Below the pieces are notes generated by a model, which was not told the DNA's origin, made no database searches, and saw only the letters and a program-made list of their open reading frames with translations. DNA of 64,000 nucleotides from Membranipora membranacea (Eukaryota > Bryozoa > Gymnolaemata > Cheilostomatida > Membraniporidae), in the NCBI GenBank assembly GCA_914767715.1, contig OU612068.1:28272001-28336000 (forward strand). Reading direction: 5' to 3'. How positions within the stretch are numbered: position 1 is the stretch's first letter; each line of letters starts with the position of its first letter. Both the position numbers and the translations under genes were made by a program. Below are positions 48,401 through 60,800 of this stretch, one piece after another.

Positions 48401-51400
48401 TTAGCGGGACCCTGAGCCCCGATCTGTGACGTCAACTTGACTGCATATATGAAGATGTCCAACAACGGCTAAAAAAATAATCAGATGGAGAATGGAAACA
48501 TCTGCTGGTAGGGAGATATATGAATGTTCACTTGCAAACCACTAATGCTCACATAACTTCTGTGAATGAAAATAGCATATTTAGACCTAGGAAAAATCAC
48601 CGTGGCTTACTCATTTCCTAACCTAATCGAATCTGCAATTTGAACAAAGAGTATGTTCATACAGCCAAATTCTATCACAATTAAGACACTGGCCGAGTAT
48701 CTAATACAAGCCCATACCAGCATCGGGGTTTGATGGCTTGATCGGATACATTACAAAATGATGCTCAACAACCTCGTCTGGAGAGCTGAGCATAGCTTAC
48801 CTTGCTAAGATTAGAATATAGTTCAGCTACACTATCACAGAACTTCTCTGTATCTTGTGTTAGAAGCTGGTCTGGATTAGATATTCTGTTATCCAGATTA
48901 CTCATCTGGTAATATGTATAACCTCTACAATCAAACCAACAGCTTGTTATATCACAGAACTTTTATAGTTGATATTTTTACAACTTCACAAAAAATGAGT
49001 ATGACAAAGTAACCAAGACTTGAGGTGGACACAAATTATCCATCTAGTCTAGACTGTCACAGGTAATATCAGGCAGCCCAGCTGTCTGGTATATAGGTTT
49101 TTATGTGGGTCTCTCTTATCAGTGAGATCAAATAACTAGATGTGTCTATAAGGTCAATATCCTGGAGCACATGCTCATATATTTAAATACCCTGGTCTAG
49201 GTACCTTGTACATTTCAAGTGGAAGTTATGCCAATGAGTTACTGCATTTTCAGTGCCAAGCCTAATTTTACTTTTGAGTTTAGCAATAAATCATCACAAT
49301 AATTTCAGAGAACTGATCACTAAATGATAGTTAGGCTTCTAAATTTGGAATTTTACCTGAGGTATTTGTCATAGAAATGAGTTGTAAGTCGTGTCCTAAA
49401 TCTCAGCTTTAATTCATTCAGGCCAATCTTCATGGCATTGTTCACTATTGATATCTACAAAAAATCAGAAATCAATAGCAGTTGAATTACGTTGAATGTG
49501 TCATAACGATGACCGCAGGGCACATTGGTCACAGGAGGCAGTGGTGAAATAGCTAGTCAATGTAACTGATTTATCGACTCTGGTTAAACTATAATGATGT
49601 GCAATGGGCTGTCAGAGAAGTCTGAAGGAGACCATATTCAGATCTTACCAGAGGCATAGCATAAACATATGCCATCAGATGTTTGAAAAACAAAGTCTTA
49701 TTTCTGCCGATAATGGCCGCCTCAATGGCTGTGCCATTTTGAATCATCCACACATCACAGTATGTCCTGGCCATGAGTGAGATCGCCACAAGTACCAGGT
49801 AACCAGTCTATAATAAAATTAATAAGAAAGTGGATAATGTGTACAACCTACTTCTATGCTACTGCTTGGTATTGGCTCGTGGATCACTTGTAGTTGTGTC
49901 CTGGTAAACACCAAGTAAAAAGGGTTAGAAAATAGCGCTGCTGACATGCTGGTCACTTAATAAATTGCTGACAAGCTTCTGGTAACTTTTGATCTTGGGT
50001 ACTGATTACATACGACATTTTATCAGATCTAGACATGGACTGATTGTTGGTCAAAACATCATGGCAGTAATAGTACAGGGTGATGTAAGGCTTTGTAATA
50101 TAGATGTTATGAAATTGGCAACAGAATGTACCTCTGATGTCTACCACTCTCGCTCACAGAGCTAATAATGGCCAGCAGGCCTTGTTGGACAATATGCAAA
50201 GCTTTGACAGAGAGCAAAATTTCTTATTTAAATTCATGAGCTGGTGTTTTAAACTTTGAAGCATAGTAGCTATGATGTAACTAGTACATGATGTGCTACT
50301 GTTCTAACCCACCTCTGCAGTGGCCCATCCTGGCACAAGAATCTTTAGGATGCTCAATATTCTCCTAAAGAAAACTCCATCGACTGCAGCCTTATCTCGC
50401 TTTGGTGGCTAAACATATATAAATGAAATTAACAAGATGGCAAGATTATTAAAACACCAGCTAGCTGGTACTGCAGTGGAATATGGCGGTTTTAGCCACA
50501 AAGAAACAGAAGTAAGCCTCATCATCCGGGTTGAAGGAAATAACCCTAATGCGAGCCATGTAGGCTGCTTAGTAATTATGAACAAAGAAAAAGCGGTCCA
50601 GGACCCCGGAACATCAACTACTTTAATTGAAGCCTATTGCTATGTTTTTTCACTAACATCTCAACTACAGCAAGACAAAATAATACAACAAAACTTCTAC
50701 CAATGGGTGTTACACCTGCAAACCACTGCATACAACACTTAATAATGTTATTAGTGCGGTATAAACTGTCATATACTTACTGCCTTTGGGACCTGAACAT
50801 CAATGATAAAAAACAGAAAAAAGTTTATGCAAGTTTAAGCCGCTGGCGTACAGCAAAGTCAAAGCCCTTTTGTCAACAATATATCTTGACTTTTGAGGAT
50901 TACATAAAAGCCAAACTTTTCAAGTACTGTACAATTACGTTTGGTTGTATTCTGTTTCTTTCATTAACTTAAGAACAGAACTTCAACCAAATAGTTCTCG
51001 GAGAGTTGGTACGCGTGCACATTTTAAGATAGTTTTAAGATGCTTTCCATACCTTGATCACACTGGCAAGCTCATTCTGATGCTCTAAAACTTCAGTAAT
51101 ATCATCACCGTTAGCCCTGCAACCACAATAAATAGGTATAACATAGGACTTCAATACAAAAGACTTGCAGTCCCTTCTCTTACCTTATAGGTGGCATTAT
51201 TCACATACCAGGTAATTATTTGATAATTTTACTCTATGATTGACTACTCAATGATAGCATGAGGTGATATGCTAGCTAGGCCTACTTAACTTATATCAAA
51301 GCATCTTACTCTCTATCAAATTCTCTAGCTTTTAACTAGTTAGCAGATAGGACAAAAGGTTTGACTTGGCATGTCAAGTATTAGCAATGACTGTACATAC

Positions 51401-51725
51401 TGAATAATGTAAGCTTTGACCATGTCATGGTGATCGAGTGTTTGCAGAAATGTTAATCAATGATTCATCTATGGATGAAGATAATCTGTTAGATAATCAC
51501 TTGTGTTGCATTTGTTTGTTTAACAAAAAGAATTGAATGACAGGTTTGCACCAGCTTATTATTGCAATTCTCAACCAACCTCTTCTTTTTAGTTGTAGCA
51601 GAACGAACTTTGTAGAGCCTCCATGCAAATGCCCCTGATACGAGAACAGCCACGGCAGCCTGTGGGCTTACCCGACCAGAAATAGTGGATGAGAGCTGAT
51701 CTTTCAGCTTGCTGAGGGCTGCCAT
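42453..51725 (-). CDS. ABCD3: peroxisomal half-ABC transporter ABCD3/PMP70, copy B (intact)
   Basis: Exons, minus strand: 51580-51725, 51053-51116, 50313-50408, 49649-49807, 49357-49454, 48801-48924, 48269-48468, 47836-47975, 47401-47498, 47007-47098, 46336-46497, 45416-45557, 44982-45047, 43998-44207, 43350-43511, 42453-42530; 678 residues, close to the usual ABCD3 length (about 660). It imports fatty acyl substrates into peroxisomes as a membrane dimer. Residues 1-340 form the membrane half ([22 protein letters not shown]). The ATPase half has an intact Walker A (GPNGCGKS), VLSGGEKQR signature, AILDE Walker B and TVSH H-loop. The protein ends EFGS and a stop, as in other ABCD3 proteins. The start at 51725 (MAALSKLK) fits the family and copy A; an in-frame ATG at 51785 would add 20 residues and is less likely. 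It keeps the original upstream flank shared with SDHAF4. Confidence 0.95.
45844..46162. mobile_element. TTAA-flanked MITE in ABCD3-B intron
   Basis: GGTGACAGTC at the left and GACTGTCACT at the right are inverted and bounded by TTAA on both sides (45840-45843, 46163-46166). The corresponding place in copy A has GATTAAATT without the insert. There is no ORF. Different ends from 40716-41089 suggest a second TTAA-targeting family. Confidence 0.6.
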
Positions 51726-53651
51726 TTTACTTCCGGTACAAAGATCATCTTCTTCAGATGATTGGACAACCTCTCTAAATGCCAAATCTTATTGGCTGAT
51801 CATATTAAAGGGCAAAATGTAGGACAAAACCGCTTATAGCTTTGTTCCAAGCCAGACAACTCCGTATGTTCTCCCATGAGTTATCAATAATTATATCAAT
51901 GAACTAAACCTAAGTTCATTGATTATATCATATCATATTATAATTAACACCATACTTGCCAAGTCTCCTTATAGGTGGGACCCTCCAGATTTCCACATCC
52001 ACTTCTGCCCACTTTTGTAAAATCTCACTATATCCTCCAGAATTGAGAGAAAGCAGACCTAACACGATTTTTTAGTAACTACCAATCCAAACACTTGTTG
52101 ATGAATCCCATGGGCCCATGTGGAGGTGGTAAGTGTTTCAAGTGTATGTCACCTCAGTTTGATATTTTAGTACTAGTACAAAGTACAAACATGCAATTAT
52201 TTGGGATCAAATATGCGTTTTTAGCCCTTTCTAGTGGCTAGAAACGCTCTCATAGCATCTGCGGCCGCGGCTCTATACGGCCTCACACCGCCCCCAAACC
52301 CCAAGGTGGATCGCTCGGGTGCTTTGCACCCTCAAAGCACCGCGATGCCGTGAAGTATCGCTGTAAATTGAAATCTCCCATTTTTGAATTTAGATTACTT
52401 GGCAACTATGATTAACACAACCCCCTGATTACTGCATTGGACTCCATTGAGAGGAATTTGATTCAATGACATACATAGAGGTCAACAAGTTACTTTTTAA
52501 CTACTCTGTTATCTGTAAACTGTCGAGAAAACCTCTTTAAACAAATAAAAAATAAAATACCTTGACTAGATTTTTCCAAGTATCGTAATATCATGTTTTC
52601 TATAATGATAAGTTTAGTTCTTGGCATGAGATACAGAGGAGAGGTCTCTCTCATACAGGTATTGAGTCAACTGAATGACAAGTAAACCACATAATATATT
52701 TAAATACATATATATATACACCTTTTTACATGAGATGTTTGGAAACGATAAAAAAACTTCAAGTAGCGATACACAACAATATTTCTAATCACCTTCATAT
52801 TCTTTTGCTGCTCAGAGAACTCGCCTCACAATGAATCCTAAACAGTATAATGAAGATAATAGAAATATAGATATGAGCACTTCAAGACGACAAATTTACA
52901 ATTCTTCACCAATTAATTTTTGCAAAAATCAGGAAAGGAAACTCAAACCAATGAACTCCTGAGTTCGTTGCTCATACGAATGCATGTGAATTGAACATTG
53001 TAAATTCGCCATCCTGTTCCTCTTAAAATGGAATCCTCTGGATTGAGTTTGCCGATACGGACACGCATACTGAGCCACTGATCAGGTATTGCATTGTGTA
53101 CTTGACGGAAATTTTTTTACATCCGATTTTTACATTCATTTTTTATATTAGGAACATTCCATTTATTGCACTTTGGGACATGCAATTTAAAATCAATTGT
53201 TTTATTTTTGTAGTGCACCTAGCCTGTCTTGACAAGCTTTGTTTGGCGGCGGCGGGGGGGAGCTTTACCCCCCCCCCCCACAGAACAAAGCTTGTCAAGA
53301 CAGGCTATAGCACACCTTGCAAGAGTCAGATCGATACATTTGCCAACAGATGTTTTAGGAATGTCCATCACCATACGCTAAATTATTTAGTCTAATTTCA
53401 GGCAATAATGACAGCTTCAAAAATACTGGCTTTATATGTTCAGGCCTAGAAAACCCACAAGAAAACTATTGTGCACAATGTCAAGGCCATCTGCAACAGC
53501 CTCTCAAAACTATTTACAATGGTTTGTCAATATAATGTAGATATCAATCTTACAAGATTTACAAAACAAGTGTTCCTAACTTGTTACACAAGCAAGAGCA
53601 GACAAAATATATAGCTCCTGGTTTTGCAGTCTGTCAGTTTAACAGGCCACA
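51726..53651. other. divergent intergenic region between ABCD3-B and SDHAF4
   Basis: This region contains the presumed promoters of both genes. It also holds a short GC-rich block (about 52255-52350), which stands out from the AT-rich surroundings and looks like part of a repeat, and the foldback at 53220-53307. No coding region is supported. Confidence 0.5.
53220..53307. mobile_element. foldback element, TAGCCTGTCTTGACAAGC family, complete copy
   Basis: The 24-base arms are perfect (left 53220-53243, right 53284-53307), enclosing a G-run and a C-run that can pair further. The element is bounded by TA. Relatives: 27321-27511, 39062-39144 (partial), 60390-60462 (diverged). Confidence 0.8.
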
Positions 53652-54354
53652 ATGAGCATCACATTGAGTAGACTGGGGCTGATGAAGAGTCTGTATCCAT
53701 CTATCAGGAGTGCAGAGGTAAATCCAGGTAAGATATTAGAAACCATCCTATCATACTGACATCAAGGAGTAACTCCTTGCTTACATCAAGTTGATCAAGG
53801 AGTTCTTGATTACAAGGTACACATACTCATTTGGCTAGACTCCATCCATGGTTTCCATATATTGAGCTGTCACCATAAAAATGTCAGAACTTATTATCAC
53901 ACTCTTCAGGCAATCATGAAGTTCTACTCCCTGATCAGATTCATATCAGATTTTATATGTGAGCTGGCTTTATACATCATTTAACACTATTGAGCTCTAC
54001 TAAGGACATATCAAATGTCCCATAACATACTCTGGTGTTTCATAACATTTTTTTTCTCAACTTGCAGTATTATCAGCTGTCAGATGTCGATGTATGAGTG
54101 ATGACAGTAGCACAAAAAGTGATAATGTAAGCAGACCTAGAGCTCCTATCAAACAACCAAAAACACCAAGGGGAAAATTAGACGCATTTACAGAACTACC
54201 AGAGCATGCTTCCCATCCCGATCAAGAAAAAGAGCCATTAGAGAGATTTCCCAATGACATAAATCCTAAAACTGGGGAGAAAGGCGGACCGCGGGGCCCT
54301 GAGCCAACAAGATACGGTGACTGGGAGCGTAAAGGGAGAGTGACTGATTTCTGA
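53652..54354 (+). CDS. SDHAF4: succinate dehydrogenase assembly factor 4
   Basis: Two exons, 53652-53727 and 54068-54354, with a matching phase; 120 residues, slightly longer than the usual 105-110. The C-terminus holds the family signature: [30 protein letters not shown] and a terminal GRVTDF. SDHAF4 acts in the mitochondrial matrix, binding flavinylated SDHA before complex II assembly. The N-terminus ([20 protein letters not shown]...) is basic, Ser-rich and free of acidic residues for about 20 positions, as expected for a mitochondrial presequence. An internal ATG at 54093 would lose that targeting segment, so the upstream start is preferred. It is tail-to-tail with NCBP1 and head-to-head with ABCD3-B. 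Confidence 0.95.
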
Positions 54355-54847
54355 TATTACGATAAACCTCTCATAGGATGATCTACATGACCCAATGTCA
54401 GTTATGTTAAGAATACTCCAAAACCTCTGCCAAAGACACTACATAACAGTGATGTCTAATCTTACTACTTGTGCTGGATGTGTGTATTGTAACATTATTT
54501 TGGTGTATTTACAAATTTTGAACCAAAATATAGCCATATAAAATGGATACAAATATATAACAGCTCATTATATACCAGAAGCTTGCAGTTACTTATAAAC
54601 AGCAACTATTCAGTAGAGGATACCACCTCTACCACTCATATTCTTCATTCAGATGATTTACTTACATGGCAAAAATGGCATGAGGCTTTTGCTAATGTTT
54701 TTACTGTGTGGATCTAATCACTGGGTATCTACACTAACCCTGTATAATTGTTCATATAGGGTTTAGAAGGTTTCTCTACCTCACTTGAAATTGCTGAGCT
54801 CACAGCATTATCTACATTAAATGTAGATATCCTTACATGTATTGAGA
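54355..54847. other. convergent 3' spacer SDHAF4/NCBP1
   Basis: 3' flanks of two convergent genes. I see no clear gene or repeat, and no canonical AATAAA near the SDHAF4 stop. Confidence 0.5.
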
Positions 54848-57800
54848 TTACCCTCTCAGAGCCTGGAACTCATTGAATACAGTGAGAATGTGGAAGTCTA
54901 TATCACTGGTAAACAGAAGGGTCTCCAATGTGTTATTATACTGTCTCACTGTCTCATGGTGCTGTAACAAAAGTATATAGGAGATATTATAATTATCAAT
55001 GGAAGCTCAACTATAGCTTTGATAGAGCCTTTTAAATCTTTATCTGTTATTCAATGCTTGTGTATGCTAGTCATGATGGGGCTACGCTAGCTTTTACTGT
55101 AAAATAATACAAACTGCTCATCTAAGTTGTTAATTTTGCCCTGCCAACTCAAGTGCATATAGATGGGGCAAATCAGGCATGCCCTCAATGCGCACATTTG
55201 AATAAACATAATGAAAAGAGCATATTACCTGTAAAAAAACTTGTCTAAGTCTATCCAGAGCCCATTTAAACCACAGAGTGTTTACTTCTTGTCCATGTGT
55301 CTCACTATTGGCTATATGATTCGACAGCATAATAATAAACCGCTGTAAAAAAAAAAATCACAGTGTTCATGATTTGAAGAAGTGGACATTCGGGAAAATG
55401 CACGGATTAAATCTATAGAAATATGAATGAAGATGATCCAGCAGCACATTAGACAGTTTGATAGTGAGTCCTTTTGATGCTGATATTTGACCACAAGCAA
55501 TGAGAAGTTATCTGCTCCTAATATTAATAGTTGCCATCAATACCAAAGTGTTATTTATATGGCATTTGGTTTGTTACCTGGAATATAATAAGGAAGAGGC
55601 TTTTCTGATCGCTCTGAGCAGTCTCCAGTTTTTCCTCCATCGATTCGATCTGTTCCTCAGTAGGTACATCTTCATCTACCTCCAGACCGTCCGACGCTTT
55701 ATTATCTGCCTCCTCCTTTCTATCCTTCATATCCTCAACGTCCCGCTGCAGCTGTGTAACAAGCTTAGTCATCTTACGTACACAGGCATGTAATATATCC
55801 CATACATAGAATCTATAAATGTAGTGTATGAAACACATAGAATCTAATAAAACAGTGTAAAATATATCCAACAGATAGAATCTAAAAGTACAGTATCTAA
55901 TATACCCTACACATAGAATCTACAAATATTGTGTATAATATATTAAATATATGGAACCTATAAATATTGTGTATATTATATTAAATACATAGAATCTAAA
56001 AATACAGTTTATGATATATCAAATACATAGAATCTACAAATACAATGAATGATATTTCCTATACATACAATATGTGATATTCTCCAATATTGCGGCTGGT
56101 ATATATTGCACAGGTATTAAAAAAAGATACAATTAAAACAGAATGTGCACCTGGTGAAATCCCTGATCATCTCCTCGGAGAATATCCAGTTAGCCACAGC
56201 AGATACTTTGAGTAGATTAGTTTTCATCATTTTATTGATAAGTACGACGACCATCTGTTGATGATCAGACCAAAGATCATACATAGACTTTAGTATACAC
56301 ATCTGTCCCTCGTCGGTAGATCCTAACTCCTTGAAAACTGCATTGAATCTGAAAATTTTTCTTACAATTAAACATTTAGTACATTTGGCATGAGGGACAT
56401 GTGACTGAAGTATAAACTGCAGAAATATTTTGCGCGGAGGGTATTTAAGCATCATAATAAATCTTGTCGATTAAGAATCAATAATAATCGTACTTGGCAA
56501 TTGCAGCAAAGGAGTGACTGAATGACTTGGCTCCAAGGTTAAGTAACACCTGTACAAACACATCTATAGCCAGTGGGTTATGAGTGGGCTGGTCAGCTTC
56601 CATATCTGTATCCTCGGCTAGTGGGTTCGGTATATTAGATAGGATATTTAATACTTCATCCGGAGTACACTTAGATTTTATAGAGGCAGTCAGCTGATGA
56701 GAGAACTGCATTCCTGGTAACTCTATAATAATGATGATAGACATATTTTGTATAAGACTCAAATGTATCTGATGAGAGAATCAATGTATGTTAGTTTTTT
56801 TATGTCAGAGGCTGTCAGCATTATTTACACAAGTCATGAGCACACAATTTTTAAGATTCAAGTATTTTTTCACAACTTTGTCAACTGGGGAGAGTCTCTC
56901 ATTCTTTTCAAGCAAGGATACTGGTATCGCACGAAGATATTCAATCTGACTGCAATGAGCAAACATCATGTAACAATAATATTACAGATATTCATGCGCC
57001 TCTTACCTTCTTCTGGTGTGAGATATCTATAATGTTGTCTGGGCTCGGCAGGCAGGATTGACTCAAACTCAGGCGGACACATCTCTACTATACGCTTATG
57101 ATATGAAAGCCTGAAATAAATCAAACAAAGTAAAAAGTTATTCAACAAGCATAAGGTATTGAGGTCCTAAATTAGATGCTGTCTAAGAATGAGGTAGAGC
57201 GATGTTGTCTCCTCTAAGAATGAGGTAGAGCGATGTTGTCTCCTCTAAGAATGAGGTAGAGCGATGTTGTCTCCTCTAGGAATGAGGTAGAGCGATGTTG
57301 TCTCCTCTAAGAATGAGGTAGAGCGATGTTGTCTCCTCTAAGAATGAGGTAGAGCGATGTTGTCTCCTCTAAGAATGAGGTAGAGCGATGTTGTCTCCTC
57401 TAGGAATGAGGTAGAGCGATGTTGTCTCCTCTAAGAATGAGGTAGAGCGATGTTGTCTCCTCTAAGAATGAGGTAGAGCGATGTTGTCTCCTCTAAGAAT
57501 GAGGTAGAGCGATGTTGTCTCCTCTAAGAATGAGGTAGAGCGATGTTGTCTCCTCTAAGAATGAGGTAGAGCGATGTTGCTGATTGTTTATGACATTATC
57601 CTGTATTAACTCTATTACTGACACACAAGTTTTCAGAATAAGACACTGGAGTACTGTACCAGGTATCCAACATTAATTCATGATGACATCAGTGCAGGTT
57701 TCAATGGTGTCATGCAAATATCAGTACATCTGCAGGACTGGGGGTCACTTACCACAGGCATTTGGTGAGGAGCTCTCTGACAAACATAGCTTTAGGAGCC

Positions 57801-60800
57801 ATTGGATCCTGATTTAGTACTTCACTCCAGTCTTCCCATGTCCACTTAAACTGGAAATTACTCAAGTGATATGATAACCAGTTCACAAATCTACAAAACA
57901 ATAACAAATAATACCATGGTTGTAAATGAAAATGTTGAATCCGTTCACCATAGCATCTTGCCAGCTGTGTTGTATGGACTAAGTTTTAAAGTAGACTTTT
58001 GTCAGCTGTCACTTTAAAATAATATCAAGCATGTCATATTAAGTTTTTGAGGCGGTCTGTTACCTTTCTATACAGACTGTATTCATGCTATCCAGTCTAG
58101 CGAAGAGCATTTCGGTGGCTTGTACTAGTACTATTGGCATAGTGCTGGGCTGTAGTTTACATAGCTCTAGTATAAGTGAGTGATAGAATATCTCCACATT
58201 AGGAGGGTTCGGTAAGCGGAACATCTGAGCGAAAACTGTCTCTATTATCATATAGTTCAGTGGGATCTTTTCTTCTTTGAATCTCAGCAAAGCAGCAGCG
58301 CTAAAATTACAACAAGCACAGTGGAGGCAAGGAGACAGTTAAGGCATCATATACATTTCAATTCACAGATAAAGAATCCCTATAGATAATTTGGAGTTTT
58401 CTCCACCTGGCCATAGCATTTTACTATTCCCAAGATATTGAGGGCTGTTTGGGCATTATTCCATTTCCCGCTGTCTGTGGTGAGTTTTGGCGCAATATTC
58501 GAGCAGGGAAATATCTACACTTCTAAATATGATACTGAGTTTGCTATATCAAATATTTGCACATATATATACAGCAACATAAATCACCGGGTATATATAG
58601 CCGATTGACATTCAATAGGAAATGTGTTGTAAGAAAGGAGAGCCAGTTAGCACTCCCCTTGACAAGGACGGAATTGAGCCTTCGGGCTTCAACACACATA
58701 AGGCTTGGTCTTCTACTTTGAGACCACCAATTTTTCGGCATCCTAGGTTTAGCACAGTTCTTCTAGATAAAGTAATACATGTGTTCCAGAATATAATTAA
58801 AGTGAACTAATGACTAATTAGAGTCAAACTCTAACTTCTTCATACACAATTCCTTCCTTCCAAGCCAAATTAACCTTGTCATTATATTTTTATTCTTATT
58901 AGAAATTAGAACTGACCTACCATTTAACATCATCTGCTAGCTCATGGAAAATATTTTGACAAGTTGGAGCAAAGCTGGTGTTGGCTTACAGCAGCCAATA
59001 TCAAATTGATTGTGAAAGAGACAGATGAGAAGGTAGTAAAAGGGTAATATTTTAGCACCTTCTCCACTCAACTTTGCGCTCAAAATCATTTATAACTGGA
59101 CCACAGGATGTTTATGGACCTAGAGCAGGATTCTAAATTAGTCTGAGAACTATAGATTAATATCAAAAGTCTGATTCTTTCGCAATCATTTAAAATATCA
59201 TTACACTTTGAAATCAAGTGCTTTTCGGCATAAGACTTCTATACTTAATCAGCTCTTACCAATCTTTTCGCTCATACTGATTGAGTAATATGGTGAGATG
59301 AAGCTGCTCATCAATAATAAACCTCTCAATGCTATGAGATCCAGGAAGGACTGTTGTTTCCTGTGATAAAAACAAAATGTCTAAAACAATCACCAAAAAA
59401 CCAAACAATATATTGAGTCTGAAGCAGGGCAGCATACAATACCACTTACATTTTATATCCTATTCATCTTTATTTTTAGGGTTTTCATCTTTTACGAAAC
59501 TCAGTATTAATGATTATCAATAATTTGATTAGGTTAGTAAGTGTATGCTAAGAACATATCAGCTTTCATTATGAAATAACTGTATTAAGTGAACTGAGTT
59601 ATGCAGTTGTAGGATCAAGCCGGCAGTATCAACATGGTGTTGACAGATAACTTGGAATTGCCCACTCTCTGAACATAGTGTTCAAAGAGAGGGCGACTCC
59701 TAGTTTTATAGTGAAAATCTATCTCATAAGCCATTGACAACTGAACAATGATGCAGATAACAATTTTTTACTTTTTGAAGTCAAACAATTATCATGGCTT
59801 AGCTTGAGCGCTAGAACAGTTAGGGCATGTTGTAGTATTCCACCATCAATTTATAATGCCCAGAGATTTGATGGAGGAATGAAACAATATCAGATCAGCC
59901 TGAGCCCTCTAACTATCAAAGCCGTTTCTTCTTGCAGCACATTGTATCTAATACCACTAGAATAACAGGGACTACTTACATCTGGGACATCGGTATAATC
60001 AAACATTCTGAACACAACTCTTGGTAGTGGATAGAGTGCGTCCTCGTGATGAGAGGGAGGTATGATAGTAGGCAGTGTGTGCTGCAGGGCGTCTGATAAT
60101 GTCGAATCAAAAGCTACATAAGGTCTCATAATTTGCTTCTCTGTCCAATTATTACGTTGTAGATGTTTTATCTGCGCCCACATACAATCCATTCGCTGCA
60201 AAAAAATAAAAGAAAGATTTTTGTAACTAGCTGGGAGTTGGTAAATAGAGAACGCTATACAGAAAGTCATGTTATGTTAATAAGATTTAATCTGATGAGC
60301 TGACTGCCTGATCAACTATAAAGACCAAAGCTTGTATGGCTCTTCTGTTACACTGAAACGTAATTGAGAATTGAGAGTGTTTTCCACAGAGCTTGCCTAT
60401 TTTATCAAGCTTTGTTAATAGGGGGAGGGCTCTCCCACCCACGAAGCTTGTTAAGACAGGCTACCTAGAGCATACTTACATCTTCCTGGACATGAGGGCT
60501 GTCGGACGTCCAGACTTTGAGAGCGTGTAGATGTGTCTTAGATCTCTTGCCCAGATAATTTTGTATAGAGACAAGTATTTTATTGAAATCAGTTTCCTTC
60601 TGCTCGTACAGAGTTTTTCCAACCCATGGAAGTGCGTAGAGTACTGTGTGCACATACCAATCTGATCGTGTCTGTTAACAAAAATGAATTTGAAGACTAG
60701 GCTGATAGGATAAAAATGAAATTGTGGTGATCATAAAAACCAGAGAGTTGGACAATAATTAATAAACTCATTCCAATGTTTAACAATTGTTTTAAAAATG

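Larger units (their letters stand above)
40627..51725. repeat. tandem segmental duplication, unit 2
   Basis: This is the second copy of 30410-40355, enlarged by its own insertions (for example 40716-41089 and 45844-46162) and lacking those of unit 1. Its right edge keeps the presumed ancestral 5' flank of ABCD3. Confidence 0.9.

Noticed and set aside
50437-50972. Two ORFs of about 100 residues
   Set aside because: They lie in an intron of ABCD3-B on the opposite strand; the copy A counterpart is not conserved as coding.
51726-51785. Upstream in-frame ATG extending ABCD3-B by 20 residues
   Set aside because: Identity with copy A and with the family N-terminus begins at MAALSKLK (51725), so the extension is probably 5' UTR.
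57183-57579. CRISPR-like array
   Set aside because: Units are contiguous and nearly identical with no unique spacers, in an intron of an animal gene. It is a minisatellite.
58640-58740. tRNA-like segment with GGCTCAATTCC on the minus strand
   Set aside because: The B-box-like motif is present but no good A box or cloverleaf. Not enough for a tRNA or SINE call.
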